DNA from: Streptomyces sporangiiformans
GTDB taxonomy: Bacteria > Actinomycetota > Actinomycetes > Streptomycetales > Streptomycetaceae
DNA length: 64,000 bases
Assembly: GCF_005768555.2 (NCBI RefSeq)
Contig: NZ_VCHX02000320.1
Coordinates: forward strand, 70,484 to 134,483
Direction of reading: 5' to 3'
In this document: positions 52,391 to 61,397 of the stretch, piece after piece
Layout: every line of letters begins with the position of its first letter
Position numbering within the stretch: the stretch's first letter is position 1
The notes under the pieces: generated by a model
What the model saw: only the letters and a program-made list of their open reading frames with translations
Told to the model about the DNA's origin: nothing
The model's database searches: none
Made by a program: the position numbers and the translations under genes

Positions 52391-53635
52391 ATGTCGAACC
52401 GGTTCGATCGACGCTCGTTCCTGCGGATATCGGGCTCGGGGCTCCTCGCCGCGGGTCTGGCGGGGCCGCTCACCGCCTGCGGCGGCTCGGACAGCGGCTC
52501 GTCCGGCGGAAACGAGCTCGTCTGGTGGGACTACCTCGTCGAGGACGCCCGCCAGCCCGGCATGAAGGCGCTCATCGCCGACATCGAGAAGCAGGTCGGC
52601 GTCAAGATCACCCGCCGCACGTTCTCGTACGCCGAGCTGGAGCCCGCCATCATCAAGGGCGCCGCCTCCGGGGACCTGCCCGACATCGCGATCGTCGACA
52701 ACACCTCGATGAACTCCTTCGTCCCCCAGGGGCTCCTCACCGATCTCACCGACCGCGTGAAGGAGTGGGGCCAGTCGGACGCGTACTTCGAGGGCCCGTG
52801 GAACAGCGGCGTCATCGACGGCAAGACCTACTCCGTCCCGAACAACTCCAACTGCCTCTGCCTCTACTACAACACCGAGATGCTCAAGGAGGCGGGAGTC
52901 GAGCCCCCGAAGACCTGGGACGAGCTCGCCAAGGCCGCGAAGAAACTCACCAAGGGCGACACCTTCGGCTTCGCCATGAGTGCGATCAAGACCGAGGAGG
53001 GCGTCTTCCAGTTCGAGCCCTTCCTGTGGTCGACGGGCGGCGACCTGGACACCTTCGCCACGGACGGTGCCACCGCGCTGGCGTACCTGAAGGACCTGGT
53101 CGACGCGGGCGCGCTGTCGAAGCAGTGCGTCGGCTGGACCCAGCAGGACACCAACAACCAGTTCGTCTCCGGCCGCGCGGCCATGCAGATCAACGGCCCC
53201 TGGCAACTGCCCGCCCTGCAGGCCCAGAAGAAGGTCAAGTGGGGCGTCGTCCCGATCCCGGTGGACAAGAAGGCGGCTAGCTGTCTCGGCGGCGAGAACT
53301 GGGTGATCCTCAAGACCAGCGGCAAGGCCGACCAGTGCTGGCAGGCCATCAGGCGCAGCCAGGAGAAGACGGTCCTCGCCAAGTACCTCGACGGGCTCGG
53401 GCTGCTGCCCGCCCGCTCCGACATGGCCGACGCCGGCAAGTGGGCCACCGATCCCACACTGAAGGTCTTCGTGCAGGAGTTCGCCAACGCGCGCCCGCGC
53501 TCCTACGGCCCGAACTACCCACAGCTGTCGCAGGCGATGGCCGAGGCCCTCCAGGCATCCCTCACCGGCAGCTCCAGCCCGCAGGCCGCCGCGAAGAAGG
53601 CCGCGTCCGCCATCACGCCCAAGCTGAAGAAATAG
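52391..53635 (+). CDS. Lipoprotein sugar-binding protein of third ABC importer
   Basis: 414 residues. The first residues MSNRFDRRSF overlap the operator. Tat signal (RRSFLRISGSGLL) with lipobox LTAC. Type 1 extracellular solute-binding domain (LVWWDYLVEDARQPGMKALI, DIAIVDNTSMNSF, GWTQQDTNNQFVSGRAAMQI). Exposed on the cell surface; likely binds a xylo-oligosaccharide or isoprimeverose-type sugar judged by the GH31 gene downstream (inference). Confidence 0.92.
   Translation: MSNRFDRRSFLRISGSGLLAAGLAGPLTACGGSDSGSSGGNELVWWDYLVEDARQPGMKALIADIEKQVGVKITRRTFSYAELEPAIIKGAASGDLPDIAIVDNTSMNSFVPQGLLTDLTDRVKEWGQSDAYFEGPWNSGVIDGKTYSVPNNSNCLCLYYNTEMLKEAGVEPPKTWDELAKAAKKLTKGDTFGFAMSAIKTEEGVFQFEPFLWSTGGDLDTFATDGATALAYLKDLVDAGALSKQCVGWTQQDTNNQFVSGRAAMQINGPWQLPALQAQKKVKWGVVPIPVDKKAASCLGGENWVILKTSGKADQCWQAIRRSQEKTVLAKYLDGLGLLPARSDMADAGKWATDPTLKVFVQEFANARPRSYGPNYPQLSQAMAEALQASLTGSSSPQAAAKKAASAITPKLKK
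52393..52408. promoter_or_regulatory. LacI operator inside the binding-protein start
   Basis: GTCGAACCGGTTCGAT, one base from the perfect palindrome at 51250, covers codons 1-6 of the binding protein. It would let the LacI protein block the importer by a roadblock inside the gene as well as at the regulator start. Confidence 0.85.
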
Positions 53636-53642
53636 GCCCGGG

Positions 53643-54605
53643 ATGAGCCTCCAGGTGAAAGCCCGCGAGCCGGCGAAGGCGGTGGCGAAGACGGCAGCGG
53701 TGCGGCGCGGACACTCCCTCGTGGCGCGCCGCAACCGGGCCGGGTACCTCATGTCGACGCCCGCACTGCTGTTCCTCGGCGCGACCATGCTCTTCCCGCT
53801 CGCCTACAACTTCTGGACCTCCGTCCACGACGTCGCCATCGGTGATCTGCTCACCGGCGACTGGACGTTCAGCGGCGTCGACAACTACGACAGCGTCGTC
53901 TCCGAGAGCGCATTCTGGCACTCGGTGCGCGTCTCACTGGCTTTCACGGCCGGGTCGCTGGCCTTCCAGTTCACGATCGGCTTCGCGCTGGCGCTGCTGT
54001 TCGTACGGAAGTTCCCGCTGGCGGGCCTGTTCCGGTCCCTGATGCTGGTCGCGTGGCTGCTGCCGCCCATCGTCTCCGGCACCCTCTTCCGCTGGATGCT
54101 GGACGCCGACGCCGGCGCCTACAACGAACTGCTGCGGGCCGTGGGACTGGACTCCCTCGCCCACAACTGGCTGACCGACCCGAGCACCGCGCTGCCCGGC
54201 GTGATCGCCGCGAACATCTGGGTGGGCGTGCCGTTCAACATGCTGCTGCTCCTGGTGGGGCTGCAGTCCATCGACCCCACGCTGTACGAGGCGGGGGCCA
54301 TCGACGGCGCCGGGCCCTGGCAACGGCTGCGGCACATCACGATCCCGCTGATGCGGCCGGTGTCGGCGGCCGTGCTGCTGCTCGGCCTGATCTACACCTT
54401 CAAGGTCTTCGACCTCGTCTTCGTGCTCACCGGCGGCGGCCCCGTCGACACCACGACCGTGCTGCCGCTGTACGTGTACCAGGTGGCGTTCAAACTCTTC
54501 CAGCTCGGCCGGGGCGCGGCGGCGGGCACCCTCCTGCTGCTCATCCCGCTGCTGGTCGCGATCGTCTACGTACGGCGCCTGCGCAAGGAAGGAGCCGCCG
54601 CATGA
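53643..54605 (+). CDS. Sugar ABC transporter permease
   Basis: 320 residues, ATG 7 bp after the binding protein. Basic N-terminus RRGHSLVARRNRAGYLM, six membrane segments, EAA loop TLYEAGAIDGAGPWQRLRHI (AG in place of AA). MalF-type component. Confidence 0.92.
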   Translation: MSLQVKAREPAKAVAKTAAVRRGHSLVARRNRAGYLMSTPALLFLGATMLFPLAYNFWTSVHDVAIGDLLTGDWTFSGVDNYDSVVSESAFWHSVRVSLAFTAGSLAFQFTIGFALALLFVRKFPLAGLFRSLMLVAWLLPPIVSGTLFRWMLDADAGAYNELLRAVGLDSLAHNWLTDPSTALPGVIAANIWVGVPFNMLLLLVGLQSIDPTLYEAGAIDGAGPWQRLRHITIPLMRPVSAAVLLLGLIYTFKVFDLVFVLTGGGPVDTTTVLPLYVYQVAFKLFQLGRGAAAGTLLLLIPLLVAIVYVRRLRKEGAAA

Positions 54606-55429
54606 CCGGTACGAAGCGGCCCTGGCTGCTCACACTCGTCGCGGGCGTCATCACCGCGTTCTTCCTGCTGCCGCTGTACTGGATGATCGCCACGTCGCTG
54701 AAGAAGCCCGACCAGGTACTCACCTCGCCGCCCCAGTGGATCCCGTCACCGCCGACCGGCGAGAGCTACACGCGGGCGCTGGACAAGCCGATGCTCGGCC
54801 AGGCGCTGCTCAACAGCGTCGCCATCTCGCTCGGCGTCGTCGTGCTGACCCTGTTGTTCGCGGTGCCGCTCACCTACGCCATCGCCCGCATCGGTATGCG
54901 CGGCTCCGGCGCCATGGTGCTGTCGCTGCTCGTGGCGCAGCTGCTGCCCAGCATCGTGCTCGCCGCGCCCCTGTTCATCGTGCTGCGGCAGGTGGAGCTG
55001 ACCAACACCCTCATCGGGCTGATCATCGCCGACACCACGCTCACCCTGCCGTTCGCGGTGATCGTGCTGCGTCCGCTGGTGCGGGCCATGCCCGTCGAGG
55101 TCGAGGAGGCGGGGCTGGTGGACGGCTGCGGGCTGCCGGGGGTGCTGTGGCGGATCGTGCTGCCCGTCATGCGGCCGGGTCTGATCGCGGTGGGTGGATT
55201 CTCGTTCCTGCTCGGCTGGGGTGAGTTCGTCTTCGGGATCACCCTCAACAGCGATCCGAAGGTGCAGCCGGTGACTGTCCTGCTGAACACCTTCGTCGGC
55301 CAGACAGGTACCGATTGGGGCCCGCTCATGGCGGTCGCCACGCTCGTCAGCATCCCCGTGGTATGCGTCTTCGCGATGCTCCAGCGGTTCATCGTGGGCG
55401 GGCTGACCGCCGGAAGCGTCAAGTCCTAG
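54602..55429 (+). CDS. Sugar ABC transporter permease
   Basis: 275 residues, ATGA overlap with the previous gene. Six membrane segments, EAA-type loop VEVEEAGLVDGCGLPGVLWR, ending RFIVGGLTAGSVKS. MalG-type component; with no ATPase in the operon it probably relies on a shared ATPase. Confidence 0.92.
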   Translation: MTGTKRPWLLTLVAGVITAFFLLPLYWMIATSLKKPDQVLTSPPQWIPSPPTGESYTRALDKPMLGQALLNSVAISLGVVVLTLLFAVPLTYAIARIGMRGSGAMVLSLLVAQLLPSIVLAAPLFIVLRQVELTNTLIGLIIADTTLTLPFAVIVLRPLVRAMPVEVEEAGLVDGCGLPGVLWRIVLPVMRPGLIAVGGFSFLLGWGEFVFGITLNSDPKVQPVTVLLNTFVGQTGTDWGPLMAVATLVSIPVVCVFAMLQRFIVGGLTAGSVKS

Positions 55430-55431
55430 CC

Positions 55432-55487
55432 CGCTGTTCCGAACCCCGTTGTCCCGAACCCGCTGTCCTGAACCGTTTTCCTGAACG
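55432..55487. repeat. Degenerate tandem repeat between permease and GH31 genes
   Basis: About four copies of a 12-16-bp unit close to CTGTCCCGAACCCG (CTGTTCCGAACCCCG, TTGTCCCGAACCCG, CTGTCCTGAACCG, TTTTCCTGAACGG) fill most of the 80-bp gap before the GH31 ribosome binding site. Confidence 0.7.
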
Positions 55488-55509
55488 GCCTTTTCCCGCA
55501 AGGAGATCC

Positions 55510-57534
55510 ATGCCTGTCTTCCGCGTGCTCGACGACGCCCTGGAAGTGCGGCACCGGCACGAGGTGCTGCGTGTCGAGGCCTGGGGCACGGACAGCGCCC
55601 GCGTCAGGGTCGCCCGGTACCGCCTTCCGACGGACGACGTCGGGGCGCTCGACGCGGCGCCGGAGCACAGCGGCACCGTGACCGTCGGCGCGGAGAAGAC
55701 CACGGCTCAACTAGTGAACGGTGAGCTGACCGTCACGGTCGTCTTCGACGGCAACGCGGCCGACCCCGAGCCGCGCCTGACGTTCACCCGCACCGGCACC
55801 GACGAGGAACTGCTCGCCGAGCAGCCGGAGCACCCCTGGTCCCCGGGCGCCCGCGCCTTCCAGGGCAACCGGTCCGGCGCGTACGCGATCCACCAGCGAT
55901 TCGCCGCCCACCCGGGCGAGCGGCTCTACGGCCTCGGCCAGCACACCCACGGCCGCCTCGACCACAAGGGCCTGCGCCTCGATCTGGTGCAGCGCAACGG
56001 CGAAGTGAGCATCCCCTTCGTACTCTCCAGCCGGGGCTACGGCTTCCTGTGGAACCAACCCGCCCTCGGCCGGGTCGAGTTCGCCGAGAACGCCACGCGC
56101 TGGACGGCCGATCAGGCGCGGGGGATCGACTACTGGATCACGGCCGCGCCCACGCCGCGCGACATCCTCGCCCGGTACGCCGACGCCACCGGCCACGCGC
56201 CCGAACTCCCGGAATGGGCCGCCGGTTTCTGGCAGTGCAAGCTTCGCTACCGGACACAGGACGAACTCCTCGCCGTCGCCCGCGAGCACAAGCGGCGGGG
56301 CCTGCCCCTGTCCGTCATCGTCTCCGACTACTTCCACTGGTCGGCGATGGGCGACTACCGCTTCGATCCCGAAGAATGGCCGGACCCACAGGCCATGGTC
56401 GACGAACTCGCCGAGATGGGCGTCGAGTTGATGGTCTCCGTCTGGCCCACCGTCTCCCAGCTCTCCGAGCACTACGAGGACTTCCGCGACCGTGGGTTGC
56501 TGATCGGCTCCGACCAGGGCGCCGAGGTGCACCATCTGGTCCAGGACAAGGGCATGGCCACCAGGATGCCCGTCTCCGTGTACGACCCGACCAACCCTGA
56601 CACCCGCGCGTTCGTCTGGGACCTGATCCGCCGCAACTATCTCGACCTCGGCATCCGGGTCTTCTGGCTGGACGCCTGCGAACCCGAGCTCGACCCCGCC
56701 CACCCCGCGAACACCACGCTGTACGCGGGCCCCGGAGCCCAGACCCTCAACATCTACCCCCGTGACAACGCCCGCCTGTTCGCCGAGGGCATGGCCGCCG
56801 CCGGACAGCCCGGCACCGTCCTGCTGTCCCGCTCGGCCTGGGCGGGCTCCCAGAAGTACGGGGCGGCCGTCTGGTCCGGCGACATCCCCGCGACCTGGGA
56901 CTCGCTGCGCTCACAGGTGCGGGCGGGACTCTCCATCGCCGTCTCCGGCATTCCCTGGTGGACCACCGACATCGGCGGCTTCCACGGCGGCGACCCGGAC
57001 GACCCGGCGTACCGCGAACTGATGATCCGCTGGTTCCAGTACGGCGTCTTCTGCCCCCTCTTCCGGCTGCACGGCGACCGCGAGCCGCGCATGCCCTGGG
57101 GGTACGCGCAGACCGGCGGCCCCAACGAGGTCTGGTCGTACGGTGAGGAGGCGTACGAGATCCTCTCCGCCCAGCTCTTCCTGCGCGAGCGGCTACGGCC
57201 CTACCTGCAAGAGCAGATGCGTGTCGCGGCCGTCGAGGGTGTGCCGCCCATGCGGCCCCTCTTCGTCGACTTCCCTCAGGACGAGGTGAGTTGGACCGTC
57301 GAGGACCAGTTCCTCTTCGGCCCGGACATCCTCGTCGCCCCGGTCACGGAGCCGGGCGCCCGCCACCGGGAGGTGTACCTCCCCGCGGGCCGCACCTGGA
57401 CCGACGCCTGGACCGGGCACACCCACGAAGGCGGCCGGACCCTCACCGCCGAGGCACCGATCGAGCGCATCCCCGTCTTCACGACTCAGGGATCCGGCCT
57501 CCCCCTCAAGGACGCCGGTCGCGGGCGGATGTGA
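55510..57534 (+). CDS. GH31 glycosidase (alpha-xylosidase/alpha-glucosidase, YicI-like)
   Basis: 674 residues from ATG 55510 (AGGAG upstream), no signal peptide, so intracellular. N-terminal beta-sandwich (about 1-240), then the barrel: WQCKLRYRTQDELL, WSAMGDYRFDPEEWPDP, nucleophile Asp388 in FWLDACEPE and acid/base Asp458 in WSGDIPATW, and GIPWWTTDIGGFHGGDPDD. The KLRYRTQ and FWLDACEPE sequences are closer to alpha-xylosidase YicI relatives than to alpha-glucosidases. It would split imported xyloglucan- or xylan-derived sugars. The last 29 bp overlap the TrpF-like gene on the other strand. Confidence 0.88.
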   Translation: MPVFRVLDDALEVRHRHEVLRVEAWGTDSARVRVARYRLPTDDVGALDAAPEHSGTVTVGAEKTTAQLVNGELTVTVVFDGNAADPEPRLTFTRTGTDEELLAEQPEHPWSPGARAFQGNRSGAYAIHQRFAAHPGERLYGLGQHTHGRLDHKGLRLDLVQRNGEVSIPFVLSSRGYGFLWNQPALGRVEFAENATRWTADQARGIDYWITAAPTPRDILARYADATGHAPELPEWAAGFWQCKLRYRTQDELLAVAREHKRRGLPLSVIVSDYFHWSAMGDYRFDPEEWPDPQAMVDELAEMGVELMVSVWPTVSQLSEHYEDFRDRGLLIGSDQGAEVHHLVQDKGMATRMPVSVYDPTNPDTRAFVWDLIRRNYLDLGIRVFWLDACEPELDPAHPANTTLYAGPGAQTLNIYPRDNARLFAEGMAAAGQPGTVLLSRSAWAGSQKYGAAVWSGDIPATWDSLRSQVRAGLSIAVSGIPWWTTDIGGFHGGDPDDPAYRELMIRWFQYGVFCPLFRLHGDREPRMPWGYAQTGGPNEVWSYGEEAYEILSAQLFLRERLRPYLQEQMRVAAVEGVPPMRPLFVDFPQDEVSWTVEDQFLFGPDILVAPVTEPGARHREVYLPAGRTWTDAWTGHTHEGGRTLTAEAPIERIPVFTTQGSGLPLKDAGRGRM

Positions 57535-58120
57535 TGAACGCGGTGATCAGCGCGGGATCCTTGACTCCCCGGCTCCGCTCAACGCCGCTGGACACATCGA
57601 CGCCCCATGGGCGGGTGGCGTCGATGGCGGCCCGCACGTTGTCCGGGGTGAGGCCCCCGGCGAGCAGCCACTTCTCTCCCGGGCCGGCCAGGGGTTTCCT
57701 GGTCCAGTCCCAGGGGACGCCGGAACCTGGCACAGGCGCGTCGAGGAGGAGGATGTCCTCGCCCATGTCCCCGCAGCGCGGCACGTGGTTGCCGAACGCC
57801 GCGGCGCGGATCAGTGTCCACCCGCCCATGGCCAGGTCGTCGTAGTAGGCGCGGTCGTCCGGCCCGTGCAGTTGGACGGCGCGGATTCCCGCGCGGTCGG
57901 CCAGGGACCGCACTTCGCTAAGGGGCTCGTCGCGGAAGACACCGACCGTCAGGACGTGCTCCGGTACACGACGGCACAACCGCGCGGCCGTGGTGGCGTC
58001 GAGACGGCGCGGACTGTCCGAGAAGACGAACCCGATGGCGTCGGCTCCTGCTTCGAGGGCCGTGTCGACGTCCCTCTCGGTTTTCAGACCACAGATCTTG
58101 ATGAACAGGGAGTCACTCAT
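57506..58120 (-). CDS. Phosphoribosylanthranilate isomerase-like protein (TrpF)
   Basis: 204 residues from ATG 58120, overlapping the upstream VOC stop by 8 bp. N-terminal FIKICGLKTERDVDTALEAG with the catalytic Cys, FVFSDSPRRL, VGVFRDEPL, IRAVQLHG and the C-terminal phosphate-binding LLAGGLTPDNVRAAI and GVDVSSGVE. All TrpF active-site elements are present. It lies away from any other tryptophan gene and beside a VOC protein and GntR regulator, so it is probably a second copy with a specialised job. Confidence 0.85.
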   Translation of the reverse strand: MSDSLFIKICGLKTERDVDTALEAGADAIGFVFSDSPRRLDATTAARLCRRVPEHVLTVGVFRDEPLSEVRSLADRAGIRAVQLHGPDDRAYYDDLAMGGWTLIRAAAFGNHVPRCGDMGEDILLLDAPVPGSGVPWDWTRKPLAGPGEKWLLAGGLTPDNVRAAIDATRPWGVDVSSGVERSRGVKDPALITAFITSARDRRP

Positions 58121-58559
58121 GCTCGCCTCCGGCGGCGAAGACCTGTGAGTCGTCGGCGAACGCCTTGAACTCCAGGGCATTGCCCGCCGGGTCGAGCAAG
58201 AACATCGTCCACTGCTCGCCGGTCTGCCCCTCGAACCGCACATAGGGCTCGATGACGAACTCGGTGCCCGCCGTACGCAGCCGGGAGGCGAGTTTGTGGA
58301 ACTCCGGGACGGTCAGGATCAGCCCGAAGTGCGGCACGGGGACGTCGTGGCCGTCGACGGGGTTGCGCACGCCCCGCGAGCGGCCGGGCGCCAGGTGAGT
58401 GACGAACTGATGGCCGTGCAGGTTCCAGTCCACCCAGCTGTCCGCGCTGCGGCCCTGCTCCAGGCCCAGCACCTCGCCGTAGAAGTGGCGCGCGGCGGTC
58501 AGGTCGTCGACCGGCATGGCCAGATGGAACCGGGGGATGGGGGAGTCGAGAACGGTCAT
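58113..58559 (-). CDS. VOC-family (glyoxalase/dioxygenase-like) protein
   Basis: 148 residues. Vicinal-oxygen-chelate fold: RFHLAMPVDDLTAARHFYGE at the start (metal His), VPHFGLILTVPEFHKLASRL, and EQWTMFLLDPAGNALEFKAF with the metal Glu. The VOC signature HLAMPVDDLTAARHFYGEVL-like beginning is the one seen in Streptomyces glyoxalase-like proteins. Enzyme class not known: dioxygenase, lyase or antibiotic binder. Coupled to the TrpF-like gene and divergent to GntR. Confidence 0.85.
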   Translation of the reverse strand: MTVLDSPIPRFHLAMPVDDLTAARHFYGEVLGLEQGRSADSWVDWNLHGHQFVTHLAPGRSRGVRNPVDGHDVPVPHFGLILTVPEFHKLASRLRTAGTEFVIEPYVRFEGQTGEQWTMFLLDPAGNALEFKAFADDSQVFAAGGEHE

Positions 58560-58620
58560 GTGAGGGTGCTGCCTTCCTGAACGCGAGCCCCGCGACGCGC
58601 CGGACCAGGGGTTGATTGTA

Positions 58621-58636
58621 GTGATGTTAACATTAC
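58621..58636. promoter_or_regulatory. GntR operator
   Basis: GTGATGTTAACATTAC has a perfect core ATGTTAACAT and matches at 7 of 8 positions per arm. It lies between the divergent VOC and GntR genes, 17 bp before the GntR start, where the FadR-type regulator should bind. Confidence 0.7.
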
Positions 58637-58652
58637 GACATGGACGGCGAGC

Positions 58653-59363
58653 GTGATGAGTGAACAGGGCACGGTGACCCCGGCCCGCCGCAGGGGTCTG
58701 GCCGACGAGGTCGCGGACCGCGTCCGGGAGGCGATCTTCAGCGGGGTCTACGCTCCCGGGGCCCAGCTGCGCGAGGTGGAGCTGTCAGGCGCGCTGGACG
58801 TCAGTCGTGGCCCGGTGCGCGAGGCGCTGCTCCGGCTGGAGCGCGAGGGCCTGGTCCGCAGCGCATGGCACCGCGGTGCCACGGTGACGACGCTGACCTC
58901 CACGGACATCGCCGAACTCGACAGCCTGCGCGGGACCCTGGAGCATCTCGCCGTCCGGCAGGTGATCGCCCACGCCTCCGACGAGGACATCGCGGCCATC
59001 GACAAGGCGGCCGACCGCATGGAGCGCGCCGTGGACGGGCACGAGATGGTGCGCTGCGACATCGCCTTCCACGACGCCGTCTACGCCGCCGCACGGCACC
59101 GGCGCCTGCAGGAGGCGTGGCAGGCGATCCGCTCCCAGGTCCACCTCTTCCTGCTGACCCGGATCGGCGCCGACTCCGCGGACTACCTCGACCACATCCC
59201 GGACGAGCACCGCTCACTCGTCGTGGCCCTTCGCGCCCGCGACGCCGCGACCGCCCTCGACCTCTTCGCCACCCACCGCCGCCACGCCTTCGACGTACTC
59301 ACCGGCTCTGACGACTCCGACTCTGTCGAAGAGCCTGGCCCGCAGGACACCCCCTCCAGCTAG
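58653..59363 (+). CDS. GntR-family regulator (FadR-type C-terminus)
   Basis: 236 residues. Winged helix (ADRVREAIFSGVYAPGAQLR, then LDVSRGPVREALLRLEREGL), then an all-helical FadR/FCD domain with metal-type residues (DIAFHDAVYAAA, RSLVVALRARDAATALDLF, HRRHAF). It faces the VOC-TrpF pair, which it likely represses in response to an acidic metabolite. Confidence 0.92.
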   Translation: MMSEQGTVTPARRRGLADEVADRVREAIFSGVYAPGAQLREVELSGALDVSRGPVREALLRLEREGLVRSAWHRGATVTTLTSTDIAELDSLRGTLEHLAVRQVIAHASDEDIAAIDKAADRMERAVDGHEMVRCDIAFHDAVYAAARHRRLQEAWQAIRSQVHLFLLTRIGADSADYLDHIPDEHRSLVVALRARDAATALDLFATHRRHAFDVLTGSDDSDSVEEPGPQDTPSS

Positions 59364-60124
59364 GCCCTCTCGCCCTCCTTGTAGATGCCGAACGCCGCCC
59401 CCTGCGGGTCCCGTGGCACGGCGATGCGTGGGCCGTCCGGGACCGAGACGGGTTCCATGAGGAGGTGGCCGCCGGCATCCGTACAGGCCTGGGCGGTCGT
59501 GTCGACGTCCTCGACGGCGAAGTACGGCAGCCAGTGCGAGGGGACCTCGTGCGGGAACCTGGCGCCCATCTCCACCATGCCGCCGAAGTCGGCGCCTTCG
59601 ATGCCCCATTGCGTGTAGGACTCCGAGGGGCGGACGGTCCAGTCGAACACCGTCGTATAGAAGGCGATGACCGCGTCCGGGTCGCGTGTCATCAGCTCGA
59701 CCCAGCCGAGCGAGCCCGGTGCGTTGAACAGCGCGGCGCCGTGGAAGGACCACGGCTGCCACAGCTGGAAGACCGCGCCGCCCGGGTCGGCCACCACCGC
59801 GAAGCGGCCATGGTCGAACACGTCCGTCGGCTCCAGGAGGACCGCGCCGCCCGCGGCCCGCACCGCCGCCGCGGCCGCGTCCGCGTAGGGCACCGCGAAC
59901 GACACGTTCCAGGCGACGGGCTGCCCCTCCTGATACAGCGGGCTCAGCGCAGCGACCGGCGCGTCGCCGAGGTGCGCGATGGTGTAGCCGCCCGCCTCCT
60001 CGCGCGGGTCCGTTTCCGGCCGCCAGCCGAAGACATCGGCGTAGAACCGCTTGGCCGCCTCCAGATCACTGGTTCCGAGCTCGGCCCAGCAGGGCCCGCC
60101 GGGCACCGGCTTGTCGAACTTCAT
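59360..60124 (-). CDS. Two-domain VOC-family protein
   Basis: 254 residues from ATG 60124 (GGAGGG 6 bases before). Two VOC modules: residues 1-120 (PCWAELGTSDLEAAKRFYAD) and 128-254 (GSLGWVELMTRDPDAVIAFY), each ending in FGVYK-like strands (GAVFQLWQPW and AAFGIYKEGE). Related proteins bind or break small molecules; function unknown. Tail-to-tail with GntR (4 bp overlap). Confidence 0.85.
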   Translation of the reverse strand: MKFDKPVPGGPCWAELGTSDLEAAKRFYADVFGWRPETDPREEAGGYTIAHLGDAPVAALSPLYQEGQPVAWNVSFAVPYADAAAAAVRAAGGAVLLEPTDVFDHGRFAVVADPGGAVFQLWQPWSFHGAALFNAPGSLGWVELMTRDPDAVIAFYTTVFDWTVRPSESYTQWGIEGADFGGMVEMGARFPHEVPSHWLPYFAVEDVDTTAQACTDAGGHLLMEPVSVPDGPRIAVPRDPQGAAFGIYKEGERA

Positions 60125-60292
60125 GACCATCCCTCCGCCGGAAGCGCTCCCTCCCAGCACGCTAAACCGGCCCCCGGGTCCCGGCCATCCGGCGGAAAGC
60201 CCCATGGCGGGACCAGGCCGTGGGGCGTAACCTCTGCCGCGTACCGCACCTCATGGCGGCCTCCCTCAACGATCATCGCCCGGAGGTCCCGT

Positions 60293-61246
60293 ATGTCCGC
60301 GCTCAAGGTGCGCCCCTTCCATCGTGACGACCGAGACCAGCTCACCGAGCTCGTCAACGCCCATGTCGCCGCTGTCGTCCCCGGTGTCTCCGTCTCCGTG
60401 AACACGGTGCTCAGTGAACTGCAGCGGCAGCCCGACGAGTTCATCACCGACCCATGGGTGGCCGAGCGGGTCACCCTCGTCGCGGAGCAGCGCCAGTATG
60501 TGGTGGCCGGCGCGCATCTGCTGCGCTACCGCGCCGACGCCGAGGTCGGCGAGCACTACCGGGACGCGGGCGAGATCGACTGGTTCGTCTGCCGTCCGCC
60601 CGCCTCCTTCTGGCCGGACTCCGAAGAGGCCGCCGACCTGCTGATGGCTGCCTGTGTGGCCCAGCTCGCCCGCTGGAACGTCCGCCTCCGCCATGCCGAC
60701 GGCGCCCTGCCCGCGCCCGCCGTGTACGGCCTGCCGCGGCCCTGGCCACACATCCGTGCGGCGTACGAACGGGCCGGCTTCCGGCACACGGGCGGCACGG
60801 AGGTCATCCTGATCGCCGAAGTGGCGGATCTGCCATCGATGACGGCGCTGCCGGGAGTCCGCGTCGACCGCACTCTCGGCGAATGCGGCACCCGCTTCAC
60901 GGCCCGCGATGGGGGCCCCTCCCCGCGCGAGCGCGGCCGAGAGCCCGGGGGAGGGCGCATCCTCGGCTTCATCGAGATCGACACGGCTCTGAGCCGCCCC
61001 GAGCGCCATGCCCGCAGCGGTGGTCTCGCCGACATCGGCAACTTCCCCGTCGAGCACCCGCTCGACGGTCTGGAGAGCCTGCTTCTCGCGCACGCCGCCG
61101 ACTGGCTCCGCCTCTGTGGAGTGGAGCGGCTCCTCGCGTACGAGTCCGCCGAGGACACGGAAGCGATCAGCCGCCTGACCGCCGCCGGCTTCCACGAGCT
61201 GACCCGCACCGACCGCGGCTGGGAGCACCAGCCCGAGGGCGGGTGA
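60293..61246 (+). CDS. GNAT-family acetyltransferase (two domains)
   Basis: 317 residues from ATG 60293 (GGAGG at about -10). N-terminal VRPFHRDDRDQLTELVNAHV and YVVAGAHLLRYR, a middle linker, and a second GNAT half at RILGFIEIDTALSRPERHAR with LAYESAEDTEAISRLTAAGF. The Arg/Gln-x-x-Gly acetyl-CoA loop is not sharp in either half. Substrate unknown. Confidence 0.8.
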   Translation: MSALKVRPFHRDDRDQLTELVNAHVAAVVPGVSVSVNTVLSELQRQPDEFITDPWVAERVTLVAEQRQYVVAGAHLLRYRADAEVGEHYRDAGEIDWFVCRPPASFWPDSEEAADLLMAACVAQLARWNVRLRHADGALPAPAVYGLPRPWPHIRAAYERAGFRHTGGTEVILIAEVADLPSMTALPGVRVDRTLGECGTRFTARDGGPSPRERGREPGGGRILGFIEIDTALSRPERHARSGGLADIGNFPVEHPLDGLESLLLAHAADWLRLCGVERLLAYESAEDTEAISRLTAAGFHELTRTDRGWEHQPEGG

Positions 61247-61332
61247 CGCCACTCCCGGCCTCCCCTTCGGTCAACTCCCCTCACGTCCGTTGACGGTTCA
61301 CACCCCCGCCTCTACCGTTCCGAAAGCACTCT

Positions 61333-61365
61333 CGAAACTTTGCAGAAGTCTTCCGGAAATTCCGG
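61333..61365 (+). promoter_or_regulatory. Control sites upstream of xylanase
   Basis: CGAAACTTTGCAG (61333-61345) resembles the CGAAA(N)TTTCG-type operators of Streptomyces hydrolase genes, and CCGGAAATTCCGG (61353-61365) is a perfect 13-bp palindrome. Both lie within 65 bp of the xylanase start. Candidate repressor sites only. Confidence 0.4.
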
Positions 61366-61397
61366 GATCGACGTGAAGCCGTCATGAGAGGACGTCC

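Noticed and set aside
51731..53788. Minus-strand frame of 685 codons
   Set aside because: Antisense to the LacI gene and sugar-binding protein, with no recognisable domain.
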